Positions 21,367-33,529 of a DNA stretch of 64,000 nucleotides are shown here, in pieces. Below the pieces are notes generated by a model. That model searched no databases and had not been told where the DNA came from. It saw only the letters and a list, made by a program, of their open reading frames with translations. The DNA is from Scalesia atractyloides (lineage: Eukaryota; Streptophyta; Magnoliopsida; Asterales; Asteraceae), in NCBI GenBank assembly GCA_947069175.1, contig CAMTDV010001633.1, forward strand, positions 61,176,102 through 61,240,101, in the 5' to 3' direction. Each line of letters begins with the position of its first letter. The stretch's first letter is position 1. A program made the position numbers and the translations under genes.

Positions 21367-22397
21367 TGTAACACCCCAAAAGTTTAATTATGCATATGTG
21401 TTTAAAACAACTGGAAAACCTAACCTAGTTAAAGTACATATAGAATGTTTGTCTAAGAATGAACAATAAAAAACATATAAGTAGAGGGACCAATTATGGA
21501 CAATTAGAAAGTGAGTTTACTAAAAATAAATTTAACACACAACACACACACTGGGTGTGCGTCTGGTCGATCTCAAACAGAAGAAAAAGGCGAAACCCTT
21601 ACAAATCTGAAATTGCTCAAATTGGAAGAAAGAATCAAGAAATTTCTTATGCATGAACCCTAATTGAGATCATCTAAGCTTTGTCTATCTAGTGGTGTAA
21701 AGGAAGAAAGTTCAAGTCACGCGAAGCAACAAGAGAATCAAGAATGAGGTATACTACTTGTACATTTAAGATTTTTATTATATCTTTGCTTACCGTTACA
21801 TATTGTGACAACCATAGTTTTAGAAAGAATTATCATGTATAAGACCTTATTGAGAATGGTTCGAATGAATCAAAATGAAGGTGTAAAGGAATGGTCGTAT
21901 GATGAATACACCATGAATGAAACTAAGCAAAAGAATGTTGGTAATAGATAATAAGCGAACTTGAATGGTTATGCTAAATGTATGTTGTTAAATGGTTGTG
22001 AGTTAGAACTCTCTTATATTAGTAGAAGGTATTATGTTTGAATGTTATTAACCCTTGATGTTGTGTTATAGGTAAACCTCAAGTTTAGATGGCCATGCTT
22101 CACTCGGATTGAACACACTTCAAATGCCCTCCAAGTGCTTTGGCAAATTTTGTAAAGATGTTAACGGGTCAAATACTTTTGCTACAATTAGCTTATGTTT
22201 AGTTGATAAACTTTAAAACTTTGGGTTGATATGTCTTTTGTAAAATCCTAGTTAGTTGTAAATGTTTTAACGAAATGGTTTTCGTATGGATAACTAGGTT
22301 TCTTTTTTTTATAATAGTATGCAAAAGTTTAAATCGATTCATGATCATGTTGTCGATAAAGTAATGGGTTTTGACCATAATGAAGTTGGGCGTTTCA
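21367..22397 (+). repeat. Element B left LTR (1031 bp)
   Basis: Starts TGTAACACCCCAAAAG, ends GGGCGTTTCA. No tRNA-like segments. It matches 30132-31163 with roughly 3-4 percent substitutions. Confidence 0.92.
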
Positions 22398-22400
22398 AGT

Positions 22401-22417
22401 TGGTATCAGAGCCAAGG
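22401..22417 (+). other. Primer binding site, element B (initiator Met tRNA)
   Basis: TGGTATCAGAGCCAAGG starts three bases after the left LTR end. Confidence 0.9.
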
Positions 22418-23192
22418 TTTGAGGGATTCAAGTACAAGGTCTAAGGTGTTTGAACTTAAACCGAAAGCTCGCGCTTAGTGCGTGTTCGCTCCGAGGCGCA
22501 AGGCAAGTAAGTACCATTAAATTTATGTGATTTCAGTTAACGAATTATGTTATGGAATGTTACGGGATGATTATGGAATGTTACGGGACGTTACAAGACG
22601 TTACGGAATGTTTCGGAACGTTACGGGTAAATTTGGGCTGAAACGAGGCTCCAAGACGAGTCGTATGGACAAAATTGAAGCAAATCAGCGTTTGGAAGAT
22701 GGGGGGCGTCGCCGACGCACCCATCTGCTCCCGACGTGAATTTTTGCTGCGTACACCAACATTTCTCCGACGCGGAGTTCCAGGGTGCGTCGCCGACGTA
22801 TGTTAGGTGCCGCCGACGCATGTTAGGTGTCGCCGATGCCCCTCACGGGTCCAGAAGCTCTGATTTTGTTTATTTGGCATGCCGTGAGTCCCGTACCTTC
22901 CGAAACCTATCCCGTAACTCTTAAAAGGTCCCGAAAGTCCAAATAGTCAAAGGAGAGCATGTGAATCTAGTTGAACTATATTGAGGTATGTCGAGAACAT
23001 GATTTCTTGGAAAGAATGCTAAGAAATAATGATAAGTCCTTCGACTTATTGATGTTAGATGAATGATTGTGATCGTTTTGCTCATGTTATAGAACGAATG
23101 ATTAAGTGAGCATCGCGATGTCAATAAGGTATAAATAGACACTATGAACTAATGAATGATTATGCTAACGAAAGAAAGATATGGTTGTGTAG
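22418..23192 (+). repeat. Element B 5' leader with internal short repeats
   Basis: Non-coding. From 22545 to 22630 the word GGAATGTTACGGGA and variants recur several times. From 22690 to 22840 GTCGCCGACG-type words recur, including ATGTTAGGTGYCGCCGA twice (near 22800 and 22822). These are GC-rich islands in an otherwise AT-rich element. Confidence 0.7.
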
Positions 23193-26111
23193 ATGGCTGA
23201 TGAAAGAGATTTGAATAACAATGAATTAGCCCGCCAAGAAGCGATGAACGAAAGAATAGCAGAAGAGGTCAGTAAAGCCATGCAAGCTAATCTACCTAAA
23301 CTAGCTCAAGAGGTGGAAAGTCGTGTCCTAGAAACAATGGAAGCTATTATGACGAGCAAAATGTATGAATTGAAAGAGTTGATTGGTGAATCCCAAAGTA
23401 AGAAAGGAGCCCGTAGATGTACATACAGAGACTTCATGGCTTGCAATCCCGCGATGTATAAAGGAGAAATCAATCCTATAAAGTGCCAAAGATGGATCTC
23501 TAGCATGGAGGCCGTCTTTGTCCATAGCTGATGTGAGAAAGAGGATCAAGTAATGTTCTCTACGGGTCAATTTCAGCTTCAGACTAAAGATTGGTGGGAT
23601 GCCCAATGTAAGGAGATGGGTGAGGATAAGCTTGAAACATTGACATGGCAAGAGTTTAAAGAGCCGTTCTTAAAATATCATTGCCCACAGGCAGCGATCA
23701 ATAGGATTCAAGAAGAATTTCTACGTCTTCGACAAAGGGAGGAGTCAATTGATGAAATTACTAACACGTTCCTTGACAAGTTGAAGTTTTATCAAGATTT
23801 CGTGAAGTCTGAAAGAATGAAGATAAGTCGCTATCACGACATGTTGAAAGCTGAATTTAAAGAATACATCACCCCTTCGAAATGTGAAAACCTGAACGAG
23901 CTCATCAATTGGGCCCAAGATAGGGAAATTGAAATAAAGCGGTAGGTAGAAAGGGTGAGAAAAGATCGATTGAAAAGTCCTCCAGCTCGAGCCCATCAAA
24001 GAAGCAGAAATTTCAAGATTTTGGCAAAAAGGATAAGGCGAAAGGTAGCTCCCTAAATGTAAGACATGCGGAAAACTCCACACGGAAGAGTGTCTAATGG
24101 GAAAGAAGGGATGTTACAACTGTGGCCAAGAAGGACACCCGTATTATAAGTGTCCTAATCCCTCGAGAACTTGCTTTAACTGTTTTCAATCGGGTCACAT
24201 CAAAGCTGAATGTCCAAAGCTCCAACAGAAGACGGGCTAAGAAGGAAAGAAGGATGAAGCCCCTAAGGCTCGAAGCAGGATGTTTCAGATGACGTCTGAG
24301 GAAGCCAAGCTCTTCCGAATGTTGTATCAGGTCTATTTTTACTAACTTCAATGCCCACATATGTATTGTTTGATACTGGAGCTAGTAAGTCATTTGTATC
24401 GAATGATATTATATGTCACATTTCATTTAAAATAGAAAGGATGTCGGTGCCCTTAGAAGTAGAAATAGCCGATAGCAAGAGCTATCTATTACATGAAATA
24501 TGTAGGGGTTGCAAGATAACAATTGAAGACGAAGAGTTTGATATTGACCTTGTTCCATGGTCTTGGGGAATTTAAGGTAGTGGTAGGCATGGATTGGTTA
24601 TCTCGGCATCATGCTGAAATACAATATGAAAGCAAGACCATTCATTTAATGACACCTAGTGGCAAACAAGTAGTTATACATGGGGAAAGGAACATTAAAG
24701 CTACATTATGTACCCTTATACAGGCGGTCAAATACGTTCGAAACGGAAGTAAGGCATACTTAGCCTATGTGGTGGACACCCACCATAAAACCCCGATGTT
24801 AGAAGATGTGAGAATTGTGAATGAGTATCCGGAAGTGTTTCCGGACGATTTACCGGGGCTCCCTCCAGAACGTGAAGTAGAATTTCAGATTGAATTGATT
24901 CCGGGTGCCAAGCTGGTGGCTAAAGCGCCCTATCGGTTAGCCCCGACCAAGATGAGAGAATTGATGACTCAACTACAAGAATTGCTCGATAAAGGTTTCA
25001 TATGCCCAAGTATATCACCGTGGTGAGCATCCGTGCTTTTTGTGAAAAAGAAAGATGGTGCGATGCGAATGTGCATCGACTACCGGGAATTAAATAAGCT
25101 AACGGTGAAAAACCGCTATCCGTTGCCCTGAATTGACGATCTCTTCGATCAATTGCAAGGGGCAAGTTGGTTTTCTAAGATCGACTTGCGGTCGGGATAT
25201 CAACAGTTGAGGGTGCGGGATGAAGATGTAGCGAAGACGACACTTAGAACGCGATACGAACATTACGAGTTCCTAGTAATGTCCTTTGGATTAACAAAGC
25301 GTCAGCCGCGTTTATGGATCTTATGACTCGGGTATGTAGAACCATGTTAGACAAGTTTGTTATTGTGTTCATAGACGATATATTGGTGTATTTTCGAAGT
25401 GAAACCGATCATGCACACCACCTACGTGAAGTTCTCGAAGTACTCCACAAGGAGAAATTGTACGCAGAGTTCTCTAAGTGTGCTTTTTGGCTTAGAGAGG
25501 TACAATTTCTTGGTCATGTGATTAATGCAGACGGTATCCTTGTAGACCCGTCTAAGGTCGAAGCCATAGACGGTCGAAGCCATAATGAAATGGGTACCCC
25601 CGAAAACCAAAGCGAAGTGAGAAGCTTTTTGGGGTTGGCGGGCTATTATAGGAGGTTTGTCCAAGACTTTTCTAAAATAGCCTTGCCATTGACCAAATTA
25701 ACGAAAAAGAATGAGAAGTTTATATGGGCATAGATCAAGATGGGGCTTTTCAAACTTTGAAAGAGAAATTGTCCAGCTCCCCAATATTGACTCTACCTGA
25801 TGGCGCAGAAGACTTGGTTGTGTATACAGATGCGTCACACCAAGGGTTGGGGTGTGTTTTAATGCAAAGAGGTAAAGTGATCGCTTATGCGTCGAGGCAG
25901 TTGAAGCAACATGAGGGTAATTACCTGTAACATCCGTCAGAAATCGGATTAACCAAACCCGCTCCGTTTATTAACCGAACAATCAGTTAAAAATTTCGTT
26001 GCATATTTAATGCCCAAATTAATTTTAAACGATACATAATTAATAAGTATATTGGAATATATAATTTATATTTGAAAAAGTATTAAAAATAGTGGTTTAA
26101 AAATAAAACAA

Positions 26112-26188
26112 GGCTGCCGGGTTTCGAACCCGGGTCAACCTGGTCAACAACGCCTTAACTTCCAACCATCCAACCACTGCGCCACTTG
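26112..26188 (-). other. Antisense tRNA-like segment in solo LTR
   Basis: Minus strand shows an A-box like GTGGCGCAGTGG and T-arm CCGGGTT-CGA-AACCCGG. It is the counterpart of 2544-2627 in element A, same place and orientation relative to the LTR start (about 186 bp in both). Confidence 0.7.
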
Positions 26189-26885
26189 TGTTCTTTAGTA
26201 ACATATCAGAACAATTAATTCAAATATCAAACTCGAATTCAAAACTGACGCGCCCAATCGCAGTCGTCGGAAATCCCGACGATTTCGCCGAGATTGGACG
26301 GTTTCTTCTGATTTAACCGAAGCCTTAACTATTACATCGGTTATAACCGACGTCTGAACCCGCGACACAAGTCATAACCGCCGGAAAATTATTGACCGAC
26401 GAATCAGGACCAAATTCGTCGATGTTCTGCCCTATAAATACACCCTCTAACTTCTGTTAGCCTTTTCGCTCACAATCACACCCTTTCTCGACGTAATTTC
26501 ACTCGCCGAAAAACTTCTGCAACTCTCCGGAAAACCGAACCCTTTCACCTCTGTGCATCACTCTAAAAACAGAACACCTAGAGCTCATACCGAAGCCACC
26601 CCCACTCACCTCAAGCTTCCTGAAGACACTCTGCCGCAAAATACACGTCGCCGGAATAACCTGCTGTAATCGGAAAACTCGCCGGCGAAACAGGGGACCT
26701 CTGTCGGTATATCTTATACCTAATATCTCTCATTCTTTTTATTAATCTCACATGTAATTAATCACACCACACTAAAGAACTTGATTAAATCGTCGAACCA
26801 ATCGGACACCGATTCTGGTTAAGTTTAACAAAGAAGATGAAGTTTTCAGTTGCATATATGTTTAATTTAAATCAAGATATATCTC

Positions 26886-26967
26886 GGGTTAGACACACAG
26901 TCCAGCGGTGGACTGTGTGCAAATAAACACGCATACGTCCCGAGTTCGATTCTTGTCCCACGCATAC
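26886..26967 (+). other. tRNA-like cassette 1 in solo LTR
   Basis: GGGTTAGACAC start, perfect CACACAGTCCA-GCGG-TGGACTGTGTG hairpin, then GAGTTCGATTC. Counterpart of element A cassette 1. Confidence 0.7.
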
Positions 26968-27053
26968 TCGCCTTAATAAAAATGTTCTTTTTTTAACTGA
27001 ACCGGATTCACTGCAAATAGATGTTAAGTTTAATAAAAACCGGAATAATAACC

Positions 27054-27133
27054 AAGATAGACACACAGTCCAGTGGTGGACTGTGTGCGCGTTTAAAACA
27101 TACGTCGCGAGTTCGAGTCCAGACTACCGCACC
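27054..27133 (+). other. tRNA-like cassette 2 in solo LTR
   Basis: Hairpin with loop GTGG in place of GCGG; B-box like GAGTTCGAGTCC. Begins 168 bp after cassette 1. Confidence 0.7.
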
Positions 27134-27222
27134 GGTTCTGGCAATTATCAAACTTTTTATATAAGGCAGAAATGAAATTATCTAGTTTGTATATAAGTAT
27201 AATAAAAATCAGATTATTTACC

Positions 27223-27304
27223 AAGTTAGACACACAGTCCAGCAGTGGACTGTGTGTCAACCTAAGCCCCACAGGTCCCGGGTTCGAGACCTGTGGAGAG
27301 CACC
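27223..27304 (+). other. tRNA-like cassette 3 in solo LTR
   Basis: D-position hairpin with loop GCAG. In the T-arm position there is a second perfect stem of 9 bp: CCACAGGTC (27269-27277), a 10-nt loop CCGGGTTCGA, GACCTGTGG (27288-27296). This cassette has no separate counterpart in element A. Begins 169 bp after cassette 2. Confidence 0.72.
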
Positions 27305-27392
27305 GAGCGAGACATTAAAATCGTTTTTGAAATAAATGATTTTCGGATTAATTCAATTAGTATATAAATATAATTAAAAACAGAAATATTTC

Positions 27393-27470
27393 GGGTTAGA
27401 CACGTAGCTCAGTTGGTAGAGCTGCGTGCACGCGTACGGGAGGTCACGAGTTCGAACCTCACTCAGCGCA
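27393..27470 (+). other. tRNA-like cassette 4 in solo LTR
   Basis: Has the same A-box TAGCTCAGTTGG and extended D-arm as element A cassette 3, and B-box like AGTTCGAACC. Begins 170 bp after cassette 3. Confidence 0.75.
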
Positions 27471-30113
27471 CATAACAACACAATCAAACCGGTCAACAGG
27501 TCAACGGTCAAAAAGTCAACATTTTTTTATTATTTTTATTTATTTATTTTATTTAAAAATCAATTAAAAATACTTAAAAATAACATTTTTAAAGTTAGAA
27601 AATAGCCTTAAACTCACAAAAATATATCCAATAATCCTACTAAAGTTCCGCTTATTTACCGAACCATTATGTTATTATCTAGGTTAGTTTCACTCGTGGT
27701 TAAATCAAACTTCGTGCGCATTCAACATCGTCAACCGAACGCACCCAATGTGAGTGAATCTTACAACTCCCCTTTTTAATTACACGTTTTGGGGTGTGTC
27801 ATGTGTCACTAAAATTAATTCGTTTATTTAAACTTGTGTCATACCATATTATGACTTAAACATAGAATGTAAATGTTGTTTGTAGTTATGTATTCCATAT
27901 TGTCAAGTTGTATGCAAATCATTCATTAGGCCCATCAGTTCCTCGTAGGAGACGAGTTGAGCAACGCGTGCCTCAAAACAATCATTTATTGTATGTTGTG
28001 CATTATTTAATATTAAGTGTTTTGTTAATAAGTTTACATCCATATTTACTCATATGTGGTTACGCACTTTATTTTATCAATTCAATAAACTTGTACAAAT
28101 GTTTTCATAGGATTCACTCGCCAACTTTTTGTTGATCCAAAAACCATTTTTACACATGATACAGGTGAACAGGATGAAGCAAGGAAAACATAGGAAATGC
28201 CTTAGAAGAAAACAATGAAGTCTAGAATGATGTTTAGGACATGATGAAATTAAGATTGTATGTTTCCCTTTAAATTGTATTAATGAATATGAAACGTTAT
28301 AATAAATGTCATGAGCTTTGATGATAACCCAATCATGCCCCGATCACCTTTTCCGCTGCGGGTCGGGGTGTGACATTACCCGACCCACGATTTGGAATTA
28401 GCAGCGGTGGTGTTTGCCTTGAAAATATGGAGGCATTACTTGTACGGGATGAAAAGTACAATTTATTCGGATCATAAAAGTCTCAAGTACTTCTTCGAAC
28501 AGAAGGAGCTAAATATGAGGCAATGGAGGTGGTTAGAGCTCATTAAGGACTATGATTGTGAGATTCATTATCACCCGGGAAAGGCGAACGTCGTGGCCGA
28601 TGCCTTGAGTCGAAAAGAACACCCGCCTCCGATACGGGTGAAATCCATGAGGATGGTAGTCACGTCAAATCTTCTTGAAAGAAAACGAGAAGTACAAGTC
28701 AAATCATTAAACGCGGAACATCCAAAGGAAGAGAGTACCAAAGGATTCGCACACAAATTAGAAGAGAATGCGAATAGGATCAAAACAAGGTATGGCCGAA
28801 TCTGAGTACTTTGGCGTTGTGATGTAAAAGAGTTACTTTTTGAGGAAGCTCATAAGTCTCAGTATTCGGTTCACCCGGGAGCCACAAAAATGTATCGAGA
28901 CATAAGAAAGAATTACTGGTGGCCCGGAATGAAGCGTGACATTGTTAAGTATGTCGCAAAATGCTTGACATGCTCTCAAGTAAAGGCGGAACATAAAAAA
29001 CCGTACGAGAATTACAACCTTTAGAAATTCCGGTATGGAAGTGGGAGGACTTAACCATGGATCTTGTAACTAAACTTACAAGAACAAGGAAGGGGCATGA
29101 TGCTATATGGGTCATTGTTGACCGACTCACCAAAAGTGCCCATTTCCTACCTATACGAGAGACTTATTTCTCTGAAAGAATGGCTGAAATTTTTGTAAAT
29201 GAAATTGTATCCCGACACGGAGTACCTGTGTCCATTGTATCGGATCGGGATACGCGGTTCACTTCCCGTTACTGGCATAAATTTCATAATGGAATGGGTA
29301 CCAAATTACACATAAATACCGCTTACCACCCCCAAACAGATGGTCAGTCGGAAAGGACCATCCAAACACTCATCGATATGCTAAGAGCTTGTGTTCTAGA
29401 CTTTGGAGGAAATTGGGATGAACACCAGCCATTAGTGGAGTTCTCGTACAACAATAGCTACCATAACAGCATCCAAATGGCACCGTATGAGATGTTATAT
29501 GGTAGAAAATGTAGAACTCCGGTATGTTAGGGGGAAGTGGGTCCAAGAGAGGTTGCACCGAAGGACGTTGTGGCCAAAACGAATGAGAAAATCGATATAG
29601 TACAAGCACAATTGAAAGCGGCTCAGGACCGACAGAAAGCATACGCGGACCATAGGAGACGTTCATCGAGTTTCAAGTAGGAGACCTTGTCTTGCTGAAG
29701 GTCTCCCCTTGGAAAGGTATAATTCGATTTCGTAAGCGGGGAAAATTGGGTTCTTGCTACATAGGACCTTTCAAGATTTTAGCTCGAGTTGGGAAGGTGG
29801 CATACCGGTTGGAATTACCACCGGCATTACATGGGATACACAACACATTTCACGTGTCACAATTGAGGAAGTGCCTCGAGGACGAAACGACTTACGTGCC
29901 CCTCGAGATATCGTGTTGGACGAGCGAATGAACTACGTTGAAAGACCGATAGCTATAAAGATTCGAAAGTAACACACCTTCGCAATAAGGCCATAAGGCA
30001 GGTCTTAGTGCAATGGCAACATCGAAAAGGATCGGATGGGAATTAGAAGATGAAATGCGGGAGCACTACCCGGCGTTATTTGGTATGTATCTGGGTTTCG
30101 GGGACGAAACCTC

Positions 30114-30131
30114 TTTTAAGGGGGGTAGACT
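30114..30131 (+). other. Polypurine tract region, element B
   Basis: TTTTAAGGGGGGTAGAC just before the right LTR; upstream GTTTCGGGGACGAAAC is the chromovirus motif seen in element A. Confidence 0.75.
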
Positions 30132-31163
30132 TGTAACACCCCAAAAGTTTAATTATGCATATGTGTTTAAAACAACTGGAAAACCTAACCTAGTTAAAAT
30201 ACATGTAGAATGTTTGTCTAAGAATGAACAATAAAAAAACATATAAGTAGAGGGACCAAATATGGACAATTAGAAAGTGAGTTTATTAAAAACAAATTTA
30301 ACGCACAAACACACACACTGGGTGTGTGTCTGGTCGATCTCAAACAGGAGAAAAAGGGGAAACCCTTACAAATCTGAAATTGCTCAAATTGGAAGAAAGA
30401 ATCAAGAAATTTCTTATGCATGAACCCTAATTGAGATCATCTAAGCTTTGTCTATCTAGTGGTGTAAAGGAAGAAAGTTCAAGTCACGCGAAGCAACAAA
30501 AGAATCAAGAACGAGGTACGCTACTTGTACATTTAAGATTTTTATTATATCTTTGCTTACCATTACATATTGTGATAAACATAGTTTTAGAAAGAATTAT
30601 CATGTATAAAACCTTAATGAGAATGGTTCGAATGAATCAGAATGAAGGTGTAAAGGAATGGTCGTATGATGAATACGCCATGAATGAAACTAAGCAAAAG
30701 AATGTTGGTAATAGATAATAAGCGAACGTGAATGGTTATGCTAAATGTATGTTGTTAAATGGTTGTGAGTTAGAACTCTCTTATATTAGTAGAAGGTATT
30801 ATGTTTGAATGTTTTTAACCCTTGATGTTGTATTATAGGTAAATCTCAAGTTTAGATGGCCATGCTTCACTCGGATCGAACACACTTCAAATGCCCTCCA
30901 AGCGCTTCGGAAAATTTTGTAAAGATGTTAACGGGTCAAAAACTTTTGTTACAATTAGCTTATGTTTAGTTGATAAACTTTAAAACTTTGGGTTGATATG
31001 TCTTTTGTAAAATCCTAGTTAGTTGTAAGTGTTTTAACGAAATGGTTTTCGTATGGATAACTATGTTTCTTTTTTTATAATAGTATGCACAAGTTTAAAT
31101 CGATTCATGATCATGTTGTCGATAAAGTAATGAGTTTTGACCATAATGAAGTTGGGCATTTCA
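30132..31163 (+). repeat. Element B right LTR (1032 bp)
   Basis: TGTAACACCCC to GGGCATTTCA, followed by target duplication ataaa. Confidence 0.92.
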
Positions 31164-31168
31164 ATAAA

Positions 31169-32308
31169 TGTCTCTACACAAAATTCAAACAAACTTTCAT
31201 CGAACCAAAACGTAACAAACTTTCATCGAACCAAAACATGGGATTTTACCATTAGTGAAGTTTCTCTATGTGTACTTATAGTTAACCACCTTAACCGATG
31301 CATCATTTAGGGATCAGTTTGTCGGTAAAAGTAATTCGTTTTTGTTTTATAGTCATAACCATTGGGTGGGCAGGGAGGACCACCGGCCAGGGCCTGATAT
31401 TTCGAAGGACACATTATTTAAAAGAAATCCGATAAGTATATGTAAAATAAATAAATTAATACGGTACACCCATACAAACACCAACATAGGCCCACTTACA
31501 AAACTATTTTTATGGTTTAGATTAGTTACTAGCCCATTGACAGTGGGTTTAGACCTTTAGTGAACCCAATACCCAATTTCGTTGAGGCCTAAGGGTACGA
31601 TTTTTCAAGCTCGAACAGGATACACGAATTCTCAAGGCCAACCCTGGTCATAGCTTCTCACGCCAAAAGGAGAAAATAGGATATATACGTCCAAGAGAGT
31701 CATTTCATAAATATAGAGCTAGCTTCATGTAAGAAATGTGATAACCGCATGGGCATTGATTTAACTCCCGTTATATCGGATTAGCTCTATATAAAGTAGA
31801 TGTTTATAATTTATAAACTATGTTTACTATTCAACGCGAAGCTATACATAAAAGTTAAAACTAAGACACAAAGTCAAACATGGTAACTGAAGATAAAGGT
31901 TAAAAGATCGATATTTGAATGCACGTGAATAAGATTCGGGAAGTTATTTAATTAAGATCGTGTATGGTCATATTGAGGTAATTAAATAATTAATCAGTGA
32001 AAACGACATGCACAATCCTAGTTCATTGTTTCTAAATATACTTAGGAAATTTATGTTAAGTTGATACGATGAACTAGTTTGAGTAATTGAGTGGCAAGTT
32101 GTTCTTAAATTTTATCATCAGGTAAAACTTATAAACGCACACATACGGGTGGAATCCAATGCAAATTACATTTAGCGTACACGATAAATAAAAAAAGCGT
32201 GATGACATTATCGTAATTAAATAATTACCCTATTTAACAAATAATTACTTTACAACAAAATAAACTACACAATAATATTTACACTACTTGTATTTATTAT
32301 TATATTCA
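31169..32308. other. Intergenic, no gene; small tandem repeat at 31190-31237
   Basis: AT-rich. CAAACTTTCATCGAACCAAA is present twice with a 26-bp period. No coding or element ends recognised elsewhere in this stretch. Confidence 0.55.
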
Positions 32309-32492
32309 TGCACGAAGCTTTTAAGGGGCGGAAAGGGGCCGCCGACTCTTCGAACTTTTTGCTCAGTAGTGGAGAGTATATAGTTTTCGTATATAAATTT
32401 TTGAGAACATACGGTTTCGATCCCCCGATTTTATAGAAATTTTTAGGTCCGCTAACTTCCGCCCCCTCGGTCGAAAATCTCAAGCTTCGCCA
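32309..32492. mobile_element. Possible short TIR element
   Basis: Left ATGCACGAAGCTT and right AAGCTTCGCCAT are partly inverted. The interior, GGGGCGGAAAGGGG and CCGCCCCCTCGG, resembles common short plant elements that begin with a GGCGGAGCTTGA word. No clear target duplication found. Low confidence. Confidence 0.35.
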
Positions 32493-33190
32493 TTATATGA
32501 CTTATAATTCTTTAACATAATATTAGTTTAAAAAATAAACGTAATAATGTAACATAGAGGAAGGTTAACATATAATATTCCTTAACGTGCGAGGTACGAT
32601 ATGAAATTTGCATGTTATAAAACTCAAAACCCTAATCATGCATGAACAAAACCATAATCACGCAAAACAAAACCATAAATCATGCATGAACAAAAATCAT
32701 AACCATGCATGATTATGGTTTTTTATTCATACGTAATTTTAAATCGTATCATCGCACTTTAAAAAATGTTATATTTATACTTTCACATGTAATATAATAT
32801 AGTAGATTAGGGTGATATGAAAACAGGGTGCGAAAGCGAAACCGAAGCTAAAACTAAAACCATGCGGAAGGAATGCAAGGGGGAAGATAAGGATATATAA
32901 ATACAAGGAAAGAAGCACGGAATTGTGTGATGTCAAAGCATTGATCCAATCCCCCTCTCCTCATGTGAATTTCTGTTGGTAATTGCAATGACTTTTTGCA
33001 TGCATAATAAAATAGTCCTCACAAAAAGCGAGGAATCTGGTTGATAAATGCCCAAAAGATAACATGTACAATTTGCAACCAATTTGCGGTTTTTGCATAT
33101 AAAGAGAGGTAGTTATGTATCGACGATTTAATCCACGACGGCATATCAAAGATATTTAGAATCACAAGAACAATAGATGCTCATCATAGG
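32493..33190. other. Intergenic, no gene; short CATGCATGA repeats
   Basis: Between 32620 and 32720 the words CATGCATGAACAAAA and ACCATAA recur three to four times. Nothing else recognised. Confidence 0.5.
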
Positions 33191-33198
33191 TTAGTAAG

Positions 33199-33353
33199 TA
33201 GGGGTGGAGGTTAATGGTGGCCCGGGGTGCCCCGACCCCCACCGATTTTTCACACGTAGTGTTAATTTTACTAAAAACTTCTATTTTTTCTGTAAAATAT
33301 TGGATTTTTAAGAGTTTGGCTCTCACCGAGTTTTCATTCAAGCTCCGCTACTA
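33199..33353. mobile_element. hAT-like MITE (155 bp), 8-bp duplication
   Basis: Perfect duplication ttagtaag (33191-33198, 33354-33361). Left end TAGGGGTGGAGGTTAA and right end inverted TAGTAGCGGAGCTTGA share 11 of 16 positions. No coding. Confidence 0.7.
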
Positions 33354-33529
33354 TTAGTAAGATCAATCATTTGGGATTTTGAATGGTGTGGTGCAACGTC
33401 TCTCACTTTATCAGAAGCTGATAACAGGTTTAGTGTTACGACTTAGCCGCATCTTTTGATGAAACAATGTAGAAACAAGCGGTGTATATTTTTCATAAAG
33501 GTCGTTGGCGCCAATTGAAAAGAAGTTAA

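Larger units (their letters stand above)
25926..28375 (+). mobile_element. Solo LTR of a chromovirus family related to element A (2450 bp)
   Basis: Starts TGTAACATCCG and ends GGGTCGGGGTGTGACA, flanked by a perfect 5-bp duplication ttacc (25921-25925, 28376-28380). It interrupts the element B RNase H; reading frame resumes across it (GNY then THDLELAAVV). Its ends and several internal blocks match the element A LTR, but long parts are diverged, so it is a sister family. No internal coding region is present, which points to LTR-LTR recombination. It contains one antisense and four sense tRNA-like cassettes. Confidence 0.93.
23193..30110 (+). pseudogene. Element B gag-pol polyprotein (chromovirus), many lesions
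   Basis: Start ATG at 23193 (MADERDLNNNELARQ). Gag to about 23945, zinc knuckles at 24058-24225 (CKTCGKLHTEEC, CYNCGQEGHPYYKC, CFNCFQSGHIKAEC), protease LFDTGASKSFVS near 24366, RT with FIDDILVYF near 25371, RNase H from 25826 (YTDASHQGLGC) interrupted at 25926-28375, integrase with HPGATKMYRDIRKNYW and HPQTDGQSERT, and a worn chromodomain (LVQWQH, EDEMREHYPALF). Stops include TGA 23529, TAG 23943, TAA 24238, TGA 25024, TGA 25129, TGA 28803 and TAG 29528. Frameshifts occur near 24560, 25295, 25725, 29015 and 29675. Clearly dead. Confidence 0.9.
21367..31163 (+). mobile_element. Element B: decayed Ty3/gypsy chromovirus with nested solo LTR
   Basis: LTRs 21367-22397 and 30132-31163 (TGTAACACCCC to TTTCA) with a perfect 5-bp duplication ataaa (21362-21366 and 31164-31168). 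An iMet primer site, gag, three zinc knuckles, protease, RT, RNase H, integrase and a chromodomain are all traceable but heavily mutated. By eye about 35 substitutions separate the LTRs over 1.03 kb (about 3-4 percent), so it is clearly older than element A. A 2.45-kb solo LTR sits in the RNase H region. Confidence 0.93.
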
